From: Pseudomonas proteolytica
Lineage (GTDB): Bacteria; Pseudomonadota; Gammaproteobacteria; Pseudomonadales; Pseudomonadaceae
Direction: 5' to 3'
NCBI RefSeq assembly: GCF_007858275.1
Contig: NZ_VFEV01000007.1
Location: 62,001-126,000, forward strand
Length of the DNA stretch: 64,000 bases
Within the stretch, counting starts at the first letter, position 1, and every line of letters starts with the position of its first letter. The notes beneath the pieces were generated by a model that saw only the letters and a program-made list of their open reading frames with translations, was not told where the DNA came from and did not search any database. Of the stretch, positions 27,805 to 39,539 are shown piece after piece. A program made the translations under genes and the position numbers.

Positions 27805-30800
27805 CTAACTTTCCACCATCGCCATCGCCTCTTCGACATCCACTGCCACCAGTCTCGAACAGCCCGGCTCATGCATGGTCACCCCCATCAATTGATCGGC
27901 CATTTCCATGGCGATCTTGTTGTGGGTGATATAGATGAACTGCACCGTCTGGGACATCTCTTTAACCAGGCGGGCATACCGTCCAACGTTAGCGTCATCC
28001 AGCGGCGCGTCAACTTCATCGAGCATGCAGAACGGCGCCGGGTTCAACTTGAAGATGGCAAATACCAACGCCAATGCAGTCAGGGCCTTCTCGCCGCCGG
28101 ACAACAAATGGATGGTGCTGTTCTTCTTGCCCGGAGGCCGCGCCATGATCGTTACCCCTGTATCGAGTAGATCTTCGCCCGTCAGTTCCAAGTAAGCGCT
28201 GCCACCACCGAAAACTTTTGGGAATAAGGCCTGTAAACCGCTATTAATCTGATCAAAGGTATCTTTGAAGCGGTTACGGGTTTCCTTGTCGATCTTGCGA
28301 ATGACGTTTTCCAAAGTGTCCAGGGCTTCCACCAGATCGGCGTCCTGGGCATCCAGATAACGTTTACGCTCGGACTGCTGCTGGTATTCATCGATGGCCG
28401 CGAGGTTGATCGCGCCGAGTCGTTGGATACGTGCAGCAATGCGCTCAAGTTCTTCTTCGGCTTCTTTCTCGTTGGCCTGGGCGGTCAAGGTATTGAGTAC
28501 GCCGTGCAGGTCATAGCCATCTTCCAGCAATTGGTCCTGCAAGGTTTTGCGGCGCACCGTGAGGGCTTGCCATTCCATGCGCTGCTGCTCGAGTTGGCCG
28601 CGGATCAATTGCGATTGCTGCTCGGCCTGGGTCCGGCGCTTTTCTGCATCGCGCAGTTCGCGGTCGGCGTCTTCCATGGCGATTTGTGCAGTCTTGAGTT
28701 CTTCGTCGACGCTCATGCGTTTGTCGAGCAACTCTTCGAGCTTCAAGCGCAGCTCTTCCAGCGGCGCTTCGCCCTCCTCCAGGTTGAGGCTCAGTTGCTC
28801 GCGTTTTTCCGTCAGCCGTTCGGATTGCATCTCCAGGCGTTCCAGAGCCTGGCGCGTGGAGTCGTGCTGGGCGCGCAACGAGCCGAGGCGCACGGCCAAC
28901 TGATGGGCGTGGTCCTTGTGCTGGCGCGCTTCCTGGCGTACCCGGTCGAGGCGCTCGCGCAGGCTGTCACGCTGGGCCAGCAACAGCTCGCGCTGCTCGG
29001 TGTCGAGGGCCATGCTGTCGAGGGCCTCCTGCAACTGCAGGCGCGCTTCACCGACTTGCTCGTGTTCAAGGGCGCGCTGCTCGCCCATCTCGGCCACTTC
29101 TTCATCGAGCCGGGTACGACGCAGGGTCAATTGTTCGGCCTTGGCCTTGCTGGCGGAAAGCTGGGCTTTCAATTCGCCCTGCTGGCGCGCTTCGTCCTGC
29201 AACAGGCGACGCAAATGTTCGCGGCCGGTCTCTTGTTGGCGCTGGGTGGCGCGCATGGTTTGCAGTTGGGTTTCCAAGGCCTCAAGAGTGGCCTCGCGCT
29301 CTTCGCGCTCGGCACTCAGGTTGACGATTTCCTGGCCACGGGCCAATACGCCACTTTCGGCTTCACTGGCGCGACGCACCCGCAAAAAGTGCCGGCCAAC
29401 CCAGTAGCCGTCGCGGCTGATCAGGCTCTCGCCAGAGGCCAACTGGCCTCGCAACGCCAAGGCCTGCTCCAGGGAATCCACGGGTTTTACCAGGCCCAGC
29501 CATGGCGACAGATCAATCTGCGCCTCGACTTTATCCAACAGGCTGCCCGGCACACGAGTGCCATCGGCTGCGGGGCTGAGCAGGCGCAAATCGCCTTGAG
29601 CAAAGCCCGCCAGATCAAAACCGCCGAAATCGTCCACCAACACGGCCTGCAAGTCCGCACCCAGCACGGTTTCCACGGCCAGTTCCCAACCGGCTTCAAC
29701 CTTCAAGCCTTCAGCCAGGCGCGGGCGCTCGGCCAAGTGCTGGTCGCGCAGCCATTCGGCGGTGCCGGTGCCTGGGTCCAATGCGGCTTGCTGCAAGGCC
29801 TCGAGTGAGGCCAGGCGCCCATTGAGGCGCTGCAAATCCCCTTGGGCCTGTTGCTGCGCCTGGGTCGCCTGTTGCAGCTCCTGGCGCAATTGTTCCAGCC
29901 GCTCAACTTGCTGTTCTTCGCTGGCCTCCAGCTCTTCCAGGGTCATTTCGCTTTCGGCCAACTGCTCGCTCAGCGCCATGATCGCCGCGTCTTCCGGAGC
30001 AGAGGCGAGCAACGCGCGCTCCTCCAGGACCCGGCGCTGGCGCTCGGCCAAGCGTTCCATGCTGGTTTCCAGTTGCTGGATGCGTGATTGCTGCACCTCA
30101 GCCTGGCGACGCGGTTCGGCGGAGCGCAGGTTGAAAGCGTCCCACTGCTCCTGCCAGCCGTGCATGGTAGTTTCGGATTCTTCCAGGGCGGCGGCGGCTT
30201 CTTCGGCGGCGGCGCTGGTGATTTCCTGCTCGGGGGTAAGCATGTCCAGCTCCTCCCCGAGGGTCAGCAGCAAGGTGCGGTCATGGCCCAGGTGGGATTC
30301 GGTTTCCAGCCGCGCCCGCTCCGCTTCCTTGAGGTCATCCTGCAACTGGCGCAAGCGCTGCTGGCCGTGCTGGATGCTCTGCTCGACCCGCGCAATGTCG
30401 CCGCCCACCGAATAGAAGCGGCCCTGCACCAGGTTGAAGCGCTCGGACAGGTCATGGTGACCGTCGCGCAGGCGTTCGATGCTCGCATCGGCGTTGCGTT
30501 GTTCGGCCACCAGGGCTTCGAAGCTGATTTCCTGGGTGCCGATGATCGCTTCGCGCTGGCCCACCTGGTCATTCAAGGCCTGCCAGCGCAGCGCCGAGAG
30601 TTGCGCCTTGAGCTGGCGTTCTTCGCCTTTGTATTCCTGGTATTTCTCGGCGGCCTGGGCCTGGCGGTGCAGGCGCTCCAACTGGCGCTCCAGCTCTTCG
30701 CGCAGGTCAGTCAGGCGTGCCAGGTTTTCGTGGGTGCGGCGGATACGGTTTTCGGTCTCGCGACGGCGCTCCTTGTACTTGGAGATGCCGGCCGCTTCCT

Positions 30801-31293
30801 CGATAAAGTTGCGCAGGTCCTCGGGCTTGGCTTCGATCAGCTTGGAGATCATGCCCTGCTCGATGATCGAGTAGCTGCGCGGGCCCAGGCCGGTGCCGAG
30901 GAAAATATCGGTAATGTCCCGGCGCCGGCACTTGGTGCCATTGAGGAAGTAACTGTTCTGGCTGTCGCGCGTGACTTTGCGGCGGATGGAAATTTCCGCA
31001 TACGCAGCGTACTCGCCAATCAGCGTGCCGTCAGAGTTGTCGAACACCAGTTCGATGCTGGCCTGGCTCACCGGCTTGCGGCTGGTGGAACCGTTGAAGA
31101 TGACATCGGTCATCGACTCGCCACGCAGGTTCTTTGCCGAGCTCTCGCCCATCACCCAACGGACGGCGTCGATGATGTTCGACTTGCCGCAACCATTGGG
31201 CCCGACCACTGCCGCCATATTACTGGGGAAGTTCACCGTGGTCGGGTCGACGAAGGATTTGAACCCCGCCAGTTTGATGCACTTGAGCCGCAC
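27805..31293 (-). CDS. smc: chromosome segregation protein SMC
   Basis: A 1162-residue ATPase that compacts and helps separate the chromosome with ScpA and ScpB. Walker A GPNGCGKSNIIDAV is at about 32-45. Two long coiled coils (about 170-500 and 660-1000) flank a hinge (about 510-650, GWELAVETVLGADLQAVLVDD). The signature LLSGGEKALTALALVFAIF and Walker B FCMLDEVDAPLDDANV lie near 1070-1110. The start MRLKCIKLAGFKSFVDPTTV is the universal SMC N-terminus. It follows a GntR gene by only two bases and precedes zipA. The coding is unbroken. Confidence 0.97.
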   Translation of the reverse strand: MRLKCIKLAGFKSFVDPTTVNFPSNMAAVVGPNGCGKSNIIDAVRWVMGESSAKNLRGESMTDVIFNGSTSRKPVSQASIELVFDNSDGTLIGEYAAYAEISIRRKVTRDSQNSYFLNGTKCRRRDITDIFLGTGLGPRSYSIIEQGMISKLIEAKPEDLRNFIEEAAGISKYKERRRETENRIRRTHENLARLTDLREELERQLERLHRQAQAAEKYQEYKGEERQLKAQLSALRWQALNDQVGQREAIIGTQEISFEALVAEQRNADASIERLRDGHHDLSERFNLVQGRFYSVGGDIARVEQSIQHGQQRLRQLQDDLKEAERARLETESHLGHDRTLLLTLGEELDMLTPEQEITSAAAEEAAAALEESETTMHGWQEQWDAFNLRSAEPRRQAEVQQSRIQQLETSMERLAERQRRVLEERALLASAPEDAAIMALSEQLAESEMTLEELEASEEQQVERLEQLRQELQQATQAQQQAQGDLQRLNGRLASLEALQQAALDPGTGTAEWLRDQHLAERPRLAEGLKVEAGWELAVETVLGADLQAVLVDDFGGFDLAGFAQGDLRLLSPAADGTRVPGSLLDKVEAQIDLSPWLGLVKPVDSLEQALALRGQLASGESLISRDGYWVGRHFLRVRRASEAESGVLARGQEIVNLSAEREEREATLEALETQLQTMRATQRQQETGREHLRRLLQDEARQQGELKAQLSASKAKAEQLTLRRTRLDEEVAEMGEQRALEHEQVGEARLQLQEALDSMALDTEQRELLLAQRDSLRERLDRVRQEARQHKDHAHQLAVRLGSLRAQHDSTRQALERLEMQSERLTEKREQLSLNLEEGEAPLEELRLKLEELLDKRMSVDEELKTAQIAMEDADRELRDAEKRRTQAEQQSQLIRGQLEQQRMEWQALTVRRKTLQDQLLEDGYDLHGVLNTLTAQANEKEAEEELERIAARIQRLGAINLAAIDEYQQQSERKRYLDAQDADLVEALDTLENVIRKIDKETRNRFKDTFDQINSGLQALFPKVFGGGSAYLELTGEDLLDTGVTIMARPPGKKNSTIHLLSGGEKALTALALVFAIFKLNPAPFCMLDEVDAPLDDANVGRYARLVKEMSQTVQFIYITHNKIAMEMADQLMGVTMHEPGCSRLVAVDVEEAMAMVES

Positions 31294-31295
31294 GC

Positions 31296-31955
31296 TTAGG
31301 CGTCCGCCAGGGCTGCGATAACCAACGAGCTGCTGCGCTGGCAGTAGGCCGACAGCACCTGGCGAATCTGCGGCAGGTCACGGGCCAGTACGGCGGCGAG
31401 CAGTTGCTCGAACAGCGCCAGGTACTCGCTCATGGAGGCCTTGCGCTGATCCAGGGCCAGGTAATAGGCGCGGTTCATCGCCGGCTGCAGGTTCTCGACG
31501 GTTTCCTGCAGGTACGGGTTATTGGCGAAGGGGTACGCGGCGCGCATCACATTGAAGCATTCTTCGACGAAGGCGCGGATGTCCTCGCGCTCGAAATTGC
31601 TCACCAGCCGTTGCTGGATCTGCACGAAGGGCGCCATGTCGGCCTGGGTCTGCCAGCCTTCGGCGACCGCGTTGCCCAGCAGGATGTACAGCTCGCTCAT
31701 CAGCGTGCACAGGCTCTGCACCTTGTGCGCGGTGAGCTCGGTGACGTGTGCCCCACGGCGCGGCAAGATGGCGATAAGGTGCCGGCGCTCGAGGATCAGC
31801 AAGGCTTCGCGCACTGAGCCACGGCTGACATTGAGTGCCAGCGTGACTTTCTGTTCCTGGATCCGCTCCCCAGGCTTGAGATCGCCGCGAATAATGCGCT
31901 CGGCAAGGTGGTGAGCGATTTGCTCGGCGAGACTGTCCGGCGCCTTGAACGTCAT
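31296..31955 (-). CDS. GntR-family transcriptional regulator, FCD type
   Basis: A 219-residue regulator. The winged helix-turn-helix is at about 8-74 (LAEQIAHHLAERIIRGDLKPGERIQEQKVTLALNVSRGSVREALLILERRHLI), followed by an all-helical FCD ligand-binding domain (about 85-210). Its stop is two bases before the smc start, so smc may be read through from its promoter. It is divergent from xdhA with a 267-base intergenic region holding an inverted repeat at the xdhA promoter; it is a natural candidate to control xdhABC, but the ligand is not known. Confidence 0.9.
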   Translation of the reverse strand: MTFKAPDSLAEQIAHHLAERIIRGDLKPGERIQEQKVTLALNVSRGSVREALLILERRHLIAILPRRGAHVTELTAHKVQSLCTLMSELYILLGNAVAEGWQTQADMAPFVQIQQRLVSNFEREDIRAFVEECFNVMRAAYPFANNPYLQETVENLQPAMNRAYYLALDQRKASMSEYLALFEQLLAAVLARDLPQIRQVLSAYCQRSSSLVIAALADA

Positions 31956-32131
31956 GTTTTCCCTTCAAAATCTTCTATCGGTACAAGGGCGGCAGTGTAG
32001 CGCAATCGCTGGGCCGACAACGCCGAATTTGGCATGAAATAAGCAGACGATAAAGCCCAGGCACCGCTTGAAACGGCGGTTACAAGGATCTGAACCATAA
32101 TCAAAGGTGTTGCAATCGCACTTTCTTGACC

Positions 32132-32177
32132 TTTCGGTCAGAAAATCGTTGACCGAAAAGTCAGACATGACTAGATT
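32132..32177 (+). promoter_or_regulatory. xdhA promoter with inverted-repeat operator
   Basis: TTTCGGTCA (32132-32140) and TGACCGAAA (32150-32158) are exact nine-base inverses with a nine-base spacer. The right half overlaps a -35-like TTGACC at 32149-32154, with TAGATT 17 bases further at 32172-32177. A regulator bound to the repeat would cover the -35. A second, shorter palindrome (TGACC-TTTC-GGTCA) is nested in the left part. Confidence 0.55.
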
Positions 32178-32222
32178 CGGCGCAAAGCGGTTAACAACAA
32201 TAATGAGTCTGCGAGGCCTTCC

Positions 32223-33663
<1,441 letters not shown>

Positions 33664-33671
<8 letters not shown>

Positions 33672-36063
33672 TCATCACGCCGTGGTAAAAACCCAAGCCG
33701 AAATGGCCACCCTGTTTGCCCAGGACCTGACGTCCGGGGTCGGGCGCAGCGTCAAGCATGACAGCGCCGCCAAGCATGTGTCGGGCGAAGCGCAGTACAT
33801 CGATGACCGCCTGGAATTCCCCAACCAGTTGCACCTGTATGCGCGCATGTCCGACCGCGCCCACGCCCGTATCCTCAGTATCGACACCGCGCCGTGCTAC
33901 GCCTTCGAGGGTGTGCGGATCGTCATCACCCACGAAGACGTGCCGGGCCTGAAAGACATCGGCCCGCTGATGCCCGGCGACCCGTTGCTGGCCATCGATA
34001 CCGTGCAGTTTGTCGGCCAGGTGGTGCTGGCCGTCGCCGCCCGCGACCTGGAGACCGCGCGCAAGGCCGCCATGGCGGCGGTGATCGAATACGAAGACCT
34101 GGAGCCGGTGCTGGATGTGGTCGAGGCCTTTCGCAAAAAACACTTCGTGCTGGACAGCCACACCCACCAGCGCGGTGATTCGGCAGGCGCCCTGGCGAGC
34201 GCGAAAAACCGTATCCAGGGCACCCTGCATATCGGTGGTCAGGAACACTTCTACCTGGAAACCCAGATCTCCTCGGTGATGCCCACCGAAGACGGCGGCA
34301 TGATCGTCTACTGCTCCACCCAGAACCCCACCGAAGTGCAGAAGCTGGTGGCCGAAGTGCTGGACGTGTCGATGAACAAGATCGTCGTCGATATGCGCCG
34401 CATGGGCGGTGGTTTCGGCGGCAAGGAAACCCAGGCCGCCAGCCCGGCATGCCTGTGTGCGGTGGTTGCGCGCCTGACCGGCCAGCCGACAAAGATGCGC
34501 CTGCCGCGGGTCGAAGACATGCTGATGACCGGCAAGCGCCACCCCTTCTATATCGAATACGACGTGGGCTTCGACGACACCGGGCGCCTGCACGGGATCA
34601 ACCTGGACCTGGCCGGTAACTGCGGTTGCTCACCGGACCTGTCCAACTCGATTGTCGACCGTGCGATGTTCCACTCCGACAACTCGTATTACCTGGGCGA
34701 CGCCACGGTCAACGGCCATCGCTGCAAGACCAACACCGCGTCCAACACTGCGTATCGCGGCTTCGGCGGCCCGCAAGGCATGGTGGCGATCGAGGAAGTG
34801 ATGGACGCCATCGCCCGCCATCTGGCGCTGGACCCGCTGGCCGTGCGCAAGGCCAACTACTATGGCAAGACCGAGCGCAACGTCACCCATTACTACCAGA
34901 CCGTCGAGCACAACATGCTCGAAGAGATGACTGCCGAACTGGAAGCCAGCAGCCAATACGCCGAGCGCCGCGAGGCCATTCGCCGCTATAACGCCAACAG
35001 CCCGATCCTGAAAAAAGGCCTGGCGCTGACCCCGGTCAAGTTCGGCATTTCGTTCACCGCCAGCTTCCTCAACCAGGCCGGCGCGTTGATCCATATCTAC
35101 ACCGACGGCAGCATCCACCTGAACCACGGCGGCACCGAAATGGGCCAGGGCTTGAACATCAAGGTCGCGCAGGTGGTGGCCGAGATTTTCCAGGTGGAAA
35201 TCGACCGGGTGCAGATCACCGCGACCAATACCGACAAGGTGCCCAACACCTCGCCGACCGCCGCCTCCAGCGGTGCCGACCTTAACGGCAAGGCCGCGCA
35301 GAACGCCGCCGAGACCATCAAGCAACGCCTGGTGGAATTTGCCGCGCGCAAATACGACGTCAGCGAAGCCGACGTTGAGTTCCACAACGGCCATGTGCGG
35401 GTGCGCGAGCAGATCCTGACCTTTGAGGAGCTGATCCAGCAGGCGTATTTCGCCCAGGTCTCGCTGTCGAGTACCGGGTTCTACAAGACCCCGAAAATCT
35501 TCTACGACCGCAGCCAGGCACGGGGCCGACCGTTCTACTACTTCGCCTTCGGCGCGGCTTGCTGCGAAGTGATCGTCGATACCCTGACCGGCGAATACAA
35601 GATGCTGCGCACCGACATCCTCCACGATGTGGGCGCCTCGCTGAACCCGGCCATCGATATCGGCCAGGTCGAGGGCGGTTTTATCCAGGGCATGGGCTGG
35701 CTGACCATGGAAGAGCTGGTGTGGAACAACAAGGGCAAGCTGATGACCAATGGCCCGGCCAGCTACAAGATCCCAGCGGTGGCGGACATGCCCCTGGATT
35801 TGCGGGTGAAGTTGGTGGAAAACCGCAAGAACCCGGAAGACACGGTGTTCCACTCCAAGGCCGTGGGTGAACCGCCGTTCATGCTCGGGATTGCCTCGTG
35901 GTGCGCGATCAAGGATGCCGTTGCGAGCCTGGGTGACTATCGCCATCAACCCAAGATCGATGCGCCGGCCACGCCGGAGCGGGTGTTGTGGGGCTGTGAG
36001 CAGATGCGCCAGTTGCAGGCGGCGAAGGCGGTTGAGGCACAGGCCGAGATGGCTTCGCTCTAG
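33664..36063 (+). CDS. xdhB: xanthine dehydrogenase molybdopterin-binding subunit
   Basis: The catalytic subunit, 799 residues, that holds the molybdenum cofactor. Landmarks are GRSVKHDSAAKHVSGEAQYIDD at the start, MGGGFGGKETQAASPA (about 245-260), the substrate loop AYRGFGGPQG (about 360), GGTEMGQGLNIKVAQ (about 490) and the catalytic glutamate in AVGEPPFMLGIA (about 734). It overlaps xdhA and is followed by a REP element and xdhC. All family motifs are intact. Confidence 0.96.
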
Positions 36064-36075
36064 ACCGAGGTGCTG

Positions 36076-36147
36076 CCATCGCAGGCAAGCCAGCTCCCAC
36101 ATTTGGCATGCATTCCCCTGTGGGAGCGGGCTTGCCCGCGATGACGG
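36076..36147. repeat. REP-type inverted pair between xdhB and xdhC
   Basis: Two inverted REP copies (ATCGCAGGCAAGCCAGCTCCCACA and its partner at 36116-36147) lie inside the xdhABC operon. They may set unequal expression of catalytic subunits and the accessory protein by mRNA stabilisation. Confidence 0.85.
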
Positions 36148-36178
36148 CCGAACTGACAACAGAAATGTTGAGGTAGAC

Positions 36179-37021
36179 ATGAACAACTGGATCAGTGCCC
36201 TCGCCAACCTGCAAACCCAGGGCGAGCCCTGCGTGCTGGTGACCATCATCGAAGAGCTGGGCTCCACGCCGCGCAACTCAGGCTCCAAGATGGTCGTCAG
36301 CGCCACCCACACCTTCGACACCATCGGCGGCGGCCACCTGGAATACAAGGCCATGCAGATCGCCCGCGACATGCTCGTGCGTGGCCAGCACAACACCCAC
36401 CTGGAGCGCTTCAGTCTGGGCGCCAGCCTCGGCCAGTGCTGTGGCGGCGTAACCGTGCTGCTGTTCGAACCCATGGGCCAGGTGCAGGCGCAGATTGCCG
36501 TATTCGGCGCCGGCCATGTCGGCCGCGCGCTGGTGCCGCTGCTGGCCAGCCTGCCGTGCCGGGTGCGCTGGATCGATTCGCGGGAGCAGGAATTCCCGGA
36601 GCATATCCCCCAGGGCGTGCGTAAAATCGTCAGCGAAGAGCCGGTGGATGAAATTGCCGACCTGCCCGCCGGCAGTTATTGCATCGTCATGACCCACAAT
36701 CATCAGCTAGACCTGGAACTGACCGCCGCCCTGCTCAAACGCAATGACTTTGCCTACTTTGGCCTGATCGGTTCGCAGACCAAGCGCGTCAAGTTCGAAC
36801 ACCGCCTGCGTGAGCGCGGCTTCGAGGCCGCGCAGTTGCAACGCATGCGCTGCCCCATGGGCCTCACCGAGGTGAAGGGCAAACTGCCGGTGGAAATCGC
36901 CATCTCCATCGCCGGCGAGATCATCGCCACCTATAACGCCAACTTCGGCCAGCACACCGCGAGTGCCGAACCCATTGCCAAACTGCTGCCGATTTCGCGC
37001 CGCAGCCAAGCTATCAATTGA
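36179..37021 (+). CDS. xdhC: xanthine dehydrogenase accessory protein XdhC
   Basis: A 280-residue protein that binds the molybdenum cofactor, helps its sulfuration and inserts it into XdhB. The N-terminal XdhC/CoxI domain has VTIIEELGSTPRNSGSKMVVS and the conserved QCCGGVTVLLFE (about 85-96); the C-terminal Rossmann domain begins IAVFGAGHVGRALVPLL (about 107) and contains FGLIGSQTKRVKFEHRL. The ATG at 36179 was chosen for the AGGT-type site and the family start MNNWISAL. guaD follows eight bases after its stop. Confidence 0.95.
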   Translation: MNNWISALANLQTQGEPCVLVTIIEELGSTPRNSGSKMVVSATHTFDTIGGGHLEYKAMQIARDMLVRGQHNTHLERFSLGASLGQCCGGVTVLLFEPMGQVQAQIAVFGAGHVGRALVPLLASLPCRVRWIDSREQEFPEHIPQGVRKIVSEEPVDEIADLPAGSYCIVMTHNHQLDLELTAALLKRNDFAYFGLIGSQTKRVKFEHRLRERGFEAAQLQRMRCPMGLTEVKGKLPVEIAISIAGEIIATYNANFGQHTASAEPIAKLLPISRRSQAIN

Positions 37022-37028
37022 GACGACC

Positions 37029-38333
37029 ATGCCTTTGACTCGCAAAGCCTACCGTGCCGCCATCCTGCACAGCCTCGCCGACCCGGCCATCGTCGGGATC
37101 GAAGCCTCCTATGAGTATTTCGAAGACGGCCTGCTGGTGATCGACAACGGCCAGATCAGTGCCCTCGGGCACGCCAGCGACCTGCTGCCGACGCTGCCCG
37201 CCGACATCGAAATCACCCATTACCAGGATGCGCTGATCACTCCCGGCCTGATCGACACCCACATCCACCTGCCGCAAACCGGCATGGTCGGTGCCTACGG
37301 CGAACAACTGCTGGATTGGCTGAACACCTACACCTTCCCTTGCGAAAGCCAGTTCGCCGACAAGGCCCACGCCGAAGAAGTCGCGGATATCTTTATCAAG
37401 GAACTGCTGCGCAACGGCACCACCACTGCCCTGGTGTTCGGCAGCGTGCATCCGCAATCGGTGAACTCATTCTTTGAAGCCGCCGAGAAGCTCGACCTGC
37501 GCATGATCGCCGGCAAGGTGATGATGGACCGCAATGCACCGGACTACCTGACCGACACCGCCGAGTCCGGCTACCAGGAAAGCAAGGCGCTGATCGAGCG
37601 CTGGCACGGCAAGGGCCGCTTGCACTACGCCGTAACACCGCGCTTCGCCCCCACCAGCACACCGGAACAACTGACCCTCGCCGGCCAATTGCTGGGGGAA
37701 TACCCGGACCTGTACATGCAGACTCACATCAGTGAAAACCTGCAGGAAGTGCAATGGGTCAAGGAGTTGTTCCCAGAGCGCAGTGGCTACCTGGATGTGT
37801 ACGACCACTACAAGCTGCTGGGGGAGCGCTCGGTATTCGCCCACGGCGTGCACCTGTGCGACGACGAGTGCGCGCGGCTGGCCGAAGCCGGTTCAGCCGT
37901 GGCGTTCTGCCCGACGTCGAACTTCTTCCTGGGCAGCGGCTTGTTCAACCTGCCGATGGCCGAGAAGCACAAACTCAATGTGGGCCTGGGCACCGATGTG
38001 GGGGGCGGCACCAGCTTCTCGCTGCTGCAGACGCTGAACGAAGCCTACAAGGTCATGCAATTGCAGGGCGCACGGCTGAGCCCGTTCAAATCGCTGTACC
38101 TGGCGACCTTGGGCGGTGCAAAAGCGCTGCGCCTGGAAGACAAGATCGGCACCTTGCAGCCGGGCACCGATGCAGATTTCCTGGTACTGGACTACAACGC
38201 CACGCCCCTGCTCAGCTATCGCTTGAAGCAGGCCAATAACATTGCCGAGACGTTGTTTGTACTGATGACGCTGGGGGATGATCGGGCGGTGATGCAGACG
38301 TATGCAGCGGGCAATCTGGTGCACCAACGCTGA
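37029..38333 (+). CDS. guaD: guanine deaminase
   Basis: A zinc amidohydrolase of 434 residues that turns guanine into xanthine, feeding XdhAB. The metal-binding HIHLPQTGMVG (about 78-88) follows DALITPGLIDT; later ligands are THISEN (about 236), FAHGVHLCDDE (about 272) and the aspartate in LGTDVGGGTSFS (about 320). The FCPTSNFFLGSGL segment is typical for guanine deaminases. The start at 37029 is eight bases after xdhC. It completes a four-gene purine oxidation operon. Confidence 0.95.
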   Translation: MPLTRKAYRAAILHSLADPAIVGIEASYEYFEDGLLVIDNGQISALGHASDLLPTLPADIEITHYQDALITPGLIDTHIHLPQTGMVGAYGEQLLDWLNTYTFPCESQFADKAHAEEVADIFIKELLRNGTTTALVFGSVHPQSVNSFFEAAEKLDLRMIAGKVMMDRNAPDYLTDTAESGYQESKALIERWHGKGRLHYAVTPRFAPTSTPEQLTLAGQLLGEYPDLYMQTHISENLQEVQWVKELFPERSGYLDVYDHYKLLGERSVFAHGVHLCDDECARLAEAGSAVAFCPTSNFFLGSGLFNLPMAEKHKLNVGLGTDVGGGTSFSLLQTLNEAYKVMQLQGARLSPFKSLYLATLGGAKALRLEDKIGTLQPGTDADFLVLDYNATPLLSYRLKQANNIAETLFVLMTLGDDRAVMQTYAAGNLVHQR

Positions 38334-38334
38334 T

Positions 38335-38406
38335 CCCCTGTAGGGGCTTCACCGCGGTGAACAGATACACCGCGGTGCCTGCATCGCTGGCAAGCCAGCC
38401 CCTACA
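38335..38406. repeat. inverted repeat after guaD
   Basis: CCCTGTAGGGGCTT near 38336 pairs with AAGCCAGCCCCTACA at 38391-38405, and an inner ACCGCGGTG is repeated. It lies between the convergent guaD and GntR genes and probably ends transcription from both sides. It is a variant of the REP family. Confidence 0.75.
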
Positions 38407-38420
38407 CAGCTTGATCGGGT

Positions 38421-39185
38421 TTACAGCTTGATTGAGGAGCGGCCCGGCTTCTTGGTTTGCAGCAGATGCGAGAACACCGCATGCAAATCATCCGACGCAC
38501 TTTCCTCATCGAGGTTGAGCTTGCTGTCGATGTGATCCATGTGATGCATCATCAGGTTCACCGCCAACGCCGAATCCCGGGCCTCGATCGCGTCGATCAA
38601 CTGGGTGTGTTCGTCATAGGAACAGTGCGAGCGGTTACCGCTTTCATACTGGGCGATGATCAGCGAGGTCTGGGACACCAGGCTGCGCTGGAAGCTGATC
38701 AGCGGGGCATTCTTTGCCGCCTCGGCCAGTTTCAGGTGGAACTCGCCGGATAACCGGATACCCGCGCCGCGATCCCCGCGGGAGAAGCTGTCGCGCTCGT
38801 CGTTGACCATCTGGCGCAGTTCGGCCAGCTCTTCGGTCGATGCATGCTGCACCGCCAGTTCGGTGATCGCCCGCTCCACCAAACGCCGGGCCAGGAACAC
38901 CTGGCGGGCTTCCTCGACACTAGGGCTTGCCACGACCGCACCACGATTGGGGCGCAGCAACACCACGCCTTCATGGGCCAGGCGCGACAAGGCGCGGCGG
39001 ATGATGGTGCGGCTGACGCCAAAGATCTCGCCCAGTGCTTCTTCACTCAATTTGGTACCGGGCGCCAGGCGTTGTTCGAGGATGGCCTCGAAGATATGCG
39101 CGTAAACGATATCGTCCTGGGTTCCACTGCGACCGGCCTTACCGGCTCGCGGCTGTTTCTTGAGGGGCTGCAACTGTTCGTTCAT
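38421..39185 (-). CDS. GntR-family transcriptional regulator, FCD type
   Basis: A 254-residue regulator with an N-terminal basic extension, a winged helix-turn-helix (about 28-95: IVYAHIFEAILEQRLAPGTKLSEEALGEIFGVSRTIIRRALSRLAHEGVVLLRPNRGAVVA) and an FCD effector domain (about 105-225). The ATG at 39185 was chosen because the frame upstream lacks homology and a start site. It is convergent with guaD and divergent from the BenE-type transporter gene, so it may control purine genes and that transporter. The ligand is unknown. Confidence 0.9.
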   Translation of the reverse strand: MNEQLQPLKKQPRAGKAGRSGTQDDIVYAHIFEAILEQRLAPGTKLSEEALGEIFGVSRTIIRRALSRLAHEGVVLLRPNRGAVVASPSVEEARQVFLARRLVERAITELAVQHASTEELAELRQMVNDERDSFSRGDRGAGIRLSGEFHLKLAEAAKNAPLISFQRSLVSQTSLIIAQYESGNRSHCSYDEHTQLIDAIEARDSALAVNLMMHHMDHIDSKLNLDEESASDDLHAVFSHLLQTKKPGRSSIKL

Positions 39186-39409
39186 GGGCACTCGGGTCGG
39201 GAGAACGGCGGCGAATTGACGTTGACTGTAATAAAGGTACAGCGGGTCGCTGGCAAGTATCGCGTAAAAACAGCGCACATTGTACACAACCCGTTGCGCC
39301 AACACACTGTACGGCTGTTTGCGCGGCCGGCTGTATTGCAACAGTCAGTTACGTTTGAGTTTAGGCTTGATTCCACGATTTCCCCACCCATCAATGCTGC
39401 CCCGATGCC

Positions 39410-39512
39410 CCTGTAGGAGCGAGCTTGCTCGCGAAGAACCTGAGAGCGCCGCCTTCCACCAGAATGCCCGCGCCATCGTTGAAGATCTTCGCCCGCAAGC
39501 CGGCGCCTACAA
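39410..39512. repeat. REP-type inverted pair upstream of the BenE-type gene
   Basis: Arms at about 39411-39440 and 39484-39512 (TAGGAGCGAGCTTGCTCGCG type). The left arm is nearly the same as that at 24126. It ends 28 bases before the transporter ATG and so lies within its leader or promoter region. Confidence 0.85.
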
Positions 39513-39539
39513 GTTGCCGGGTACAAGGAAGACTTTTCC

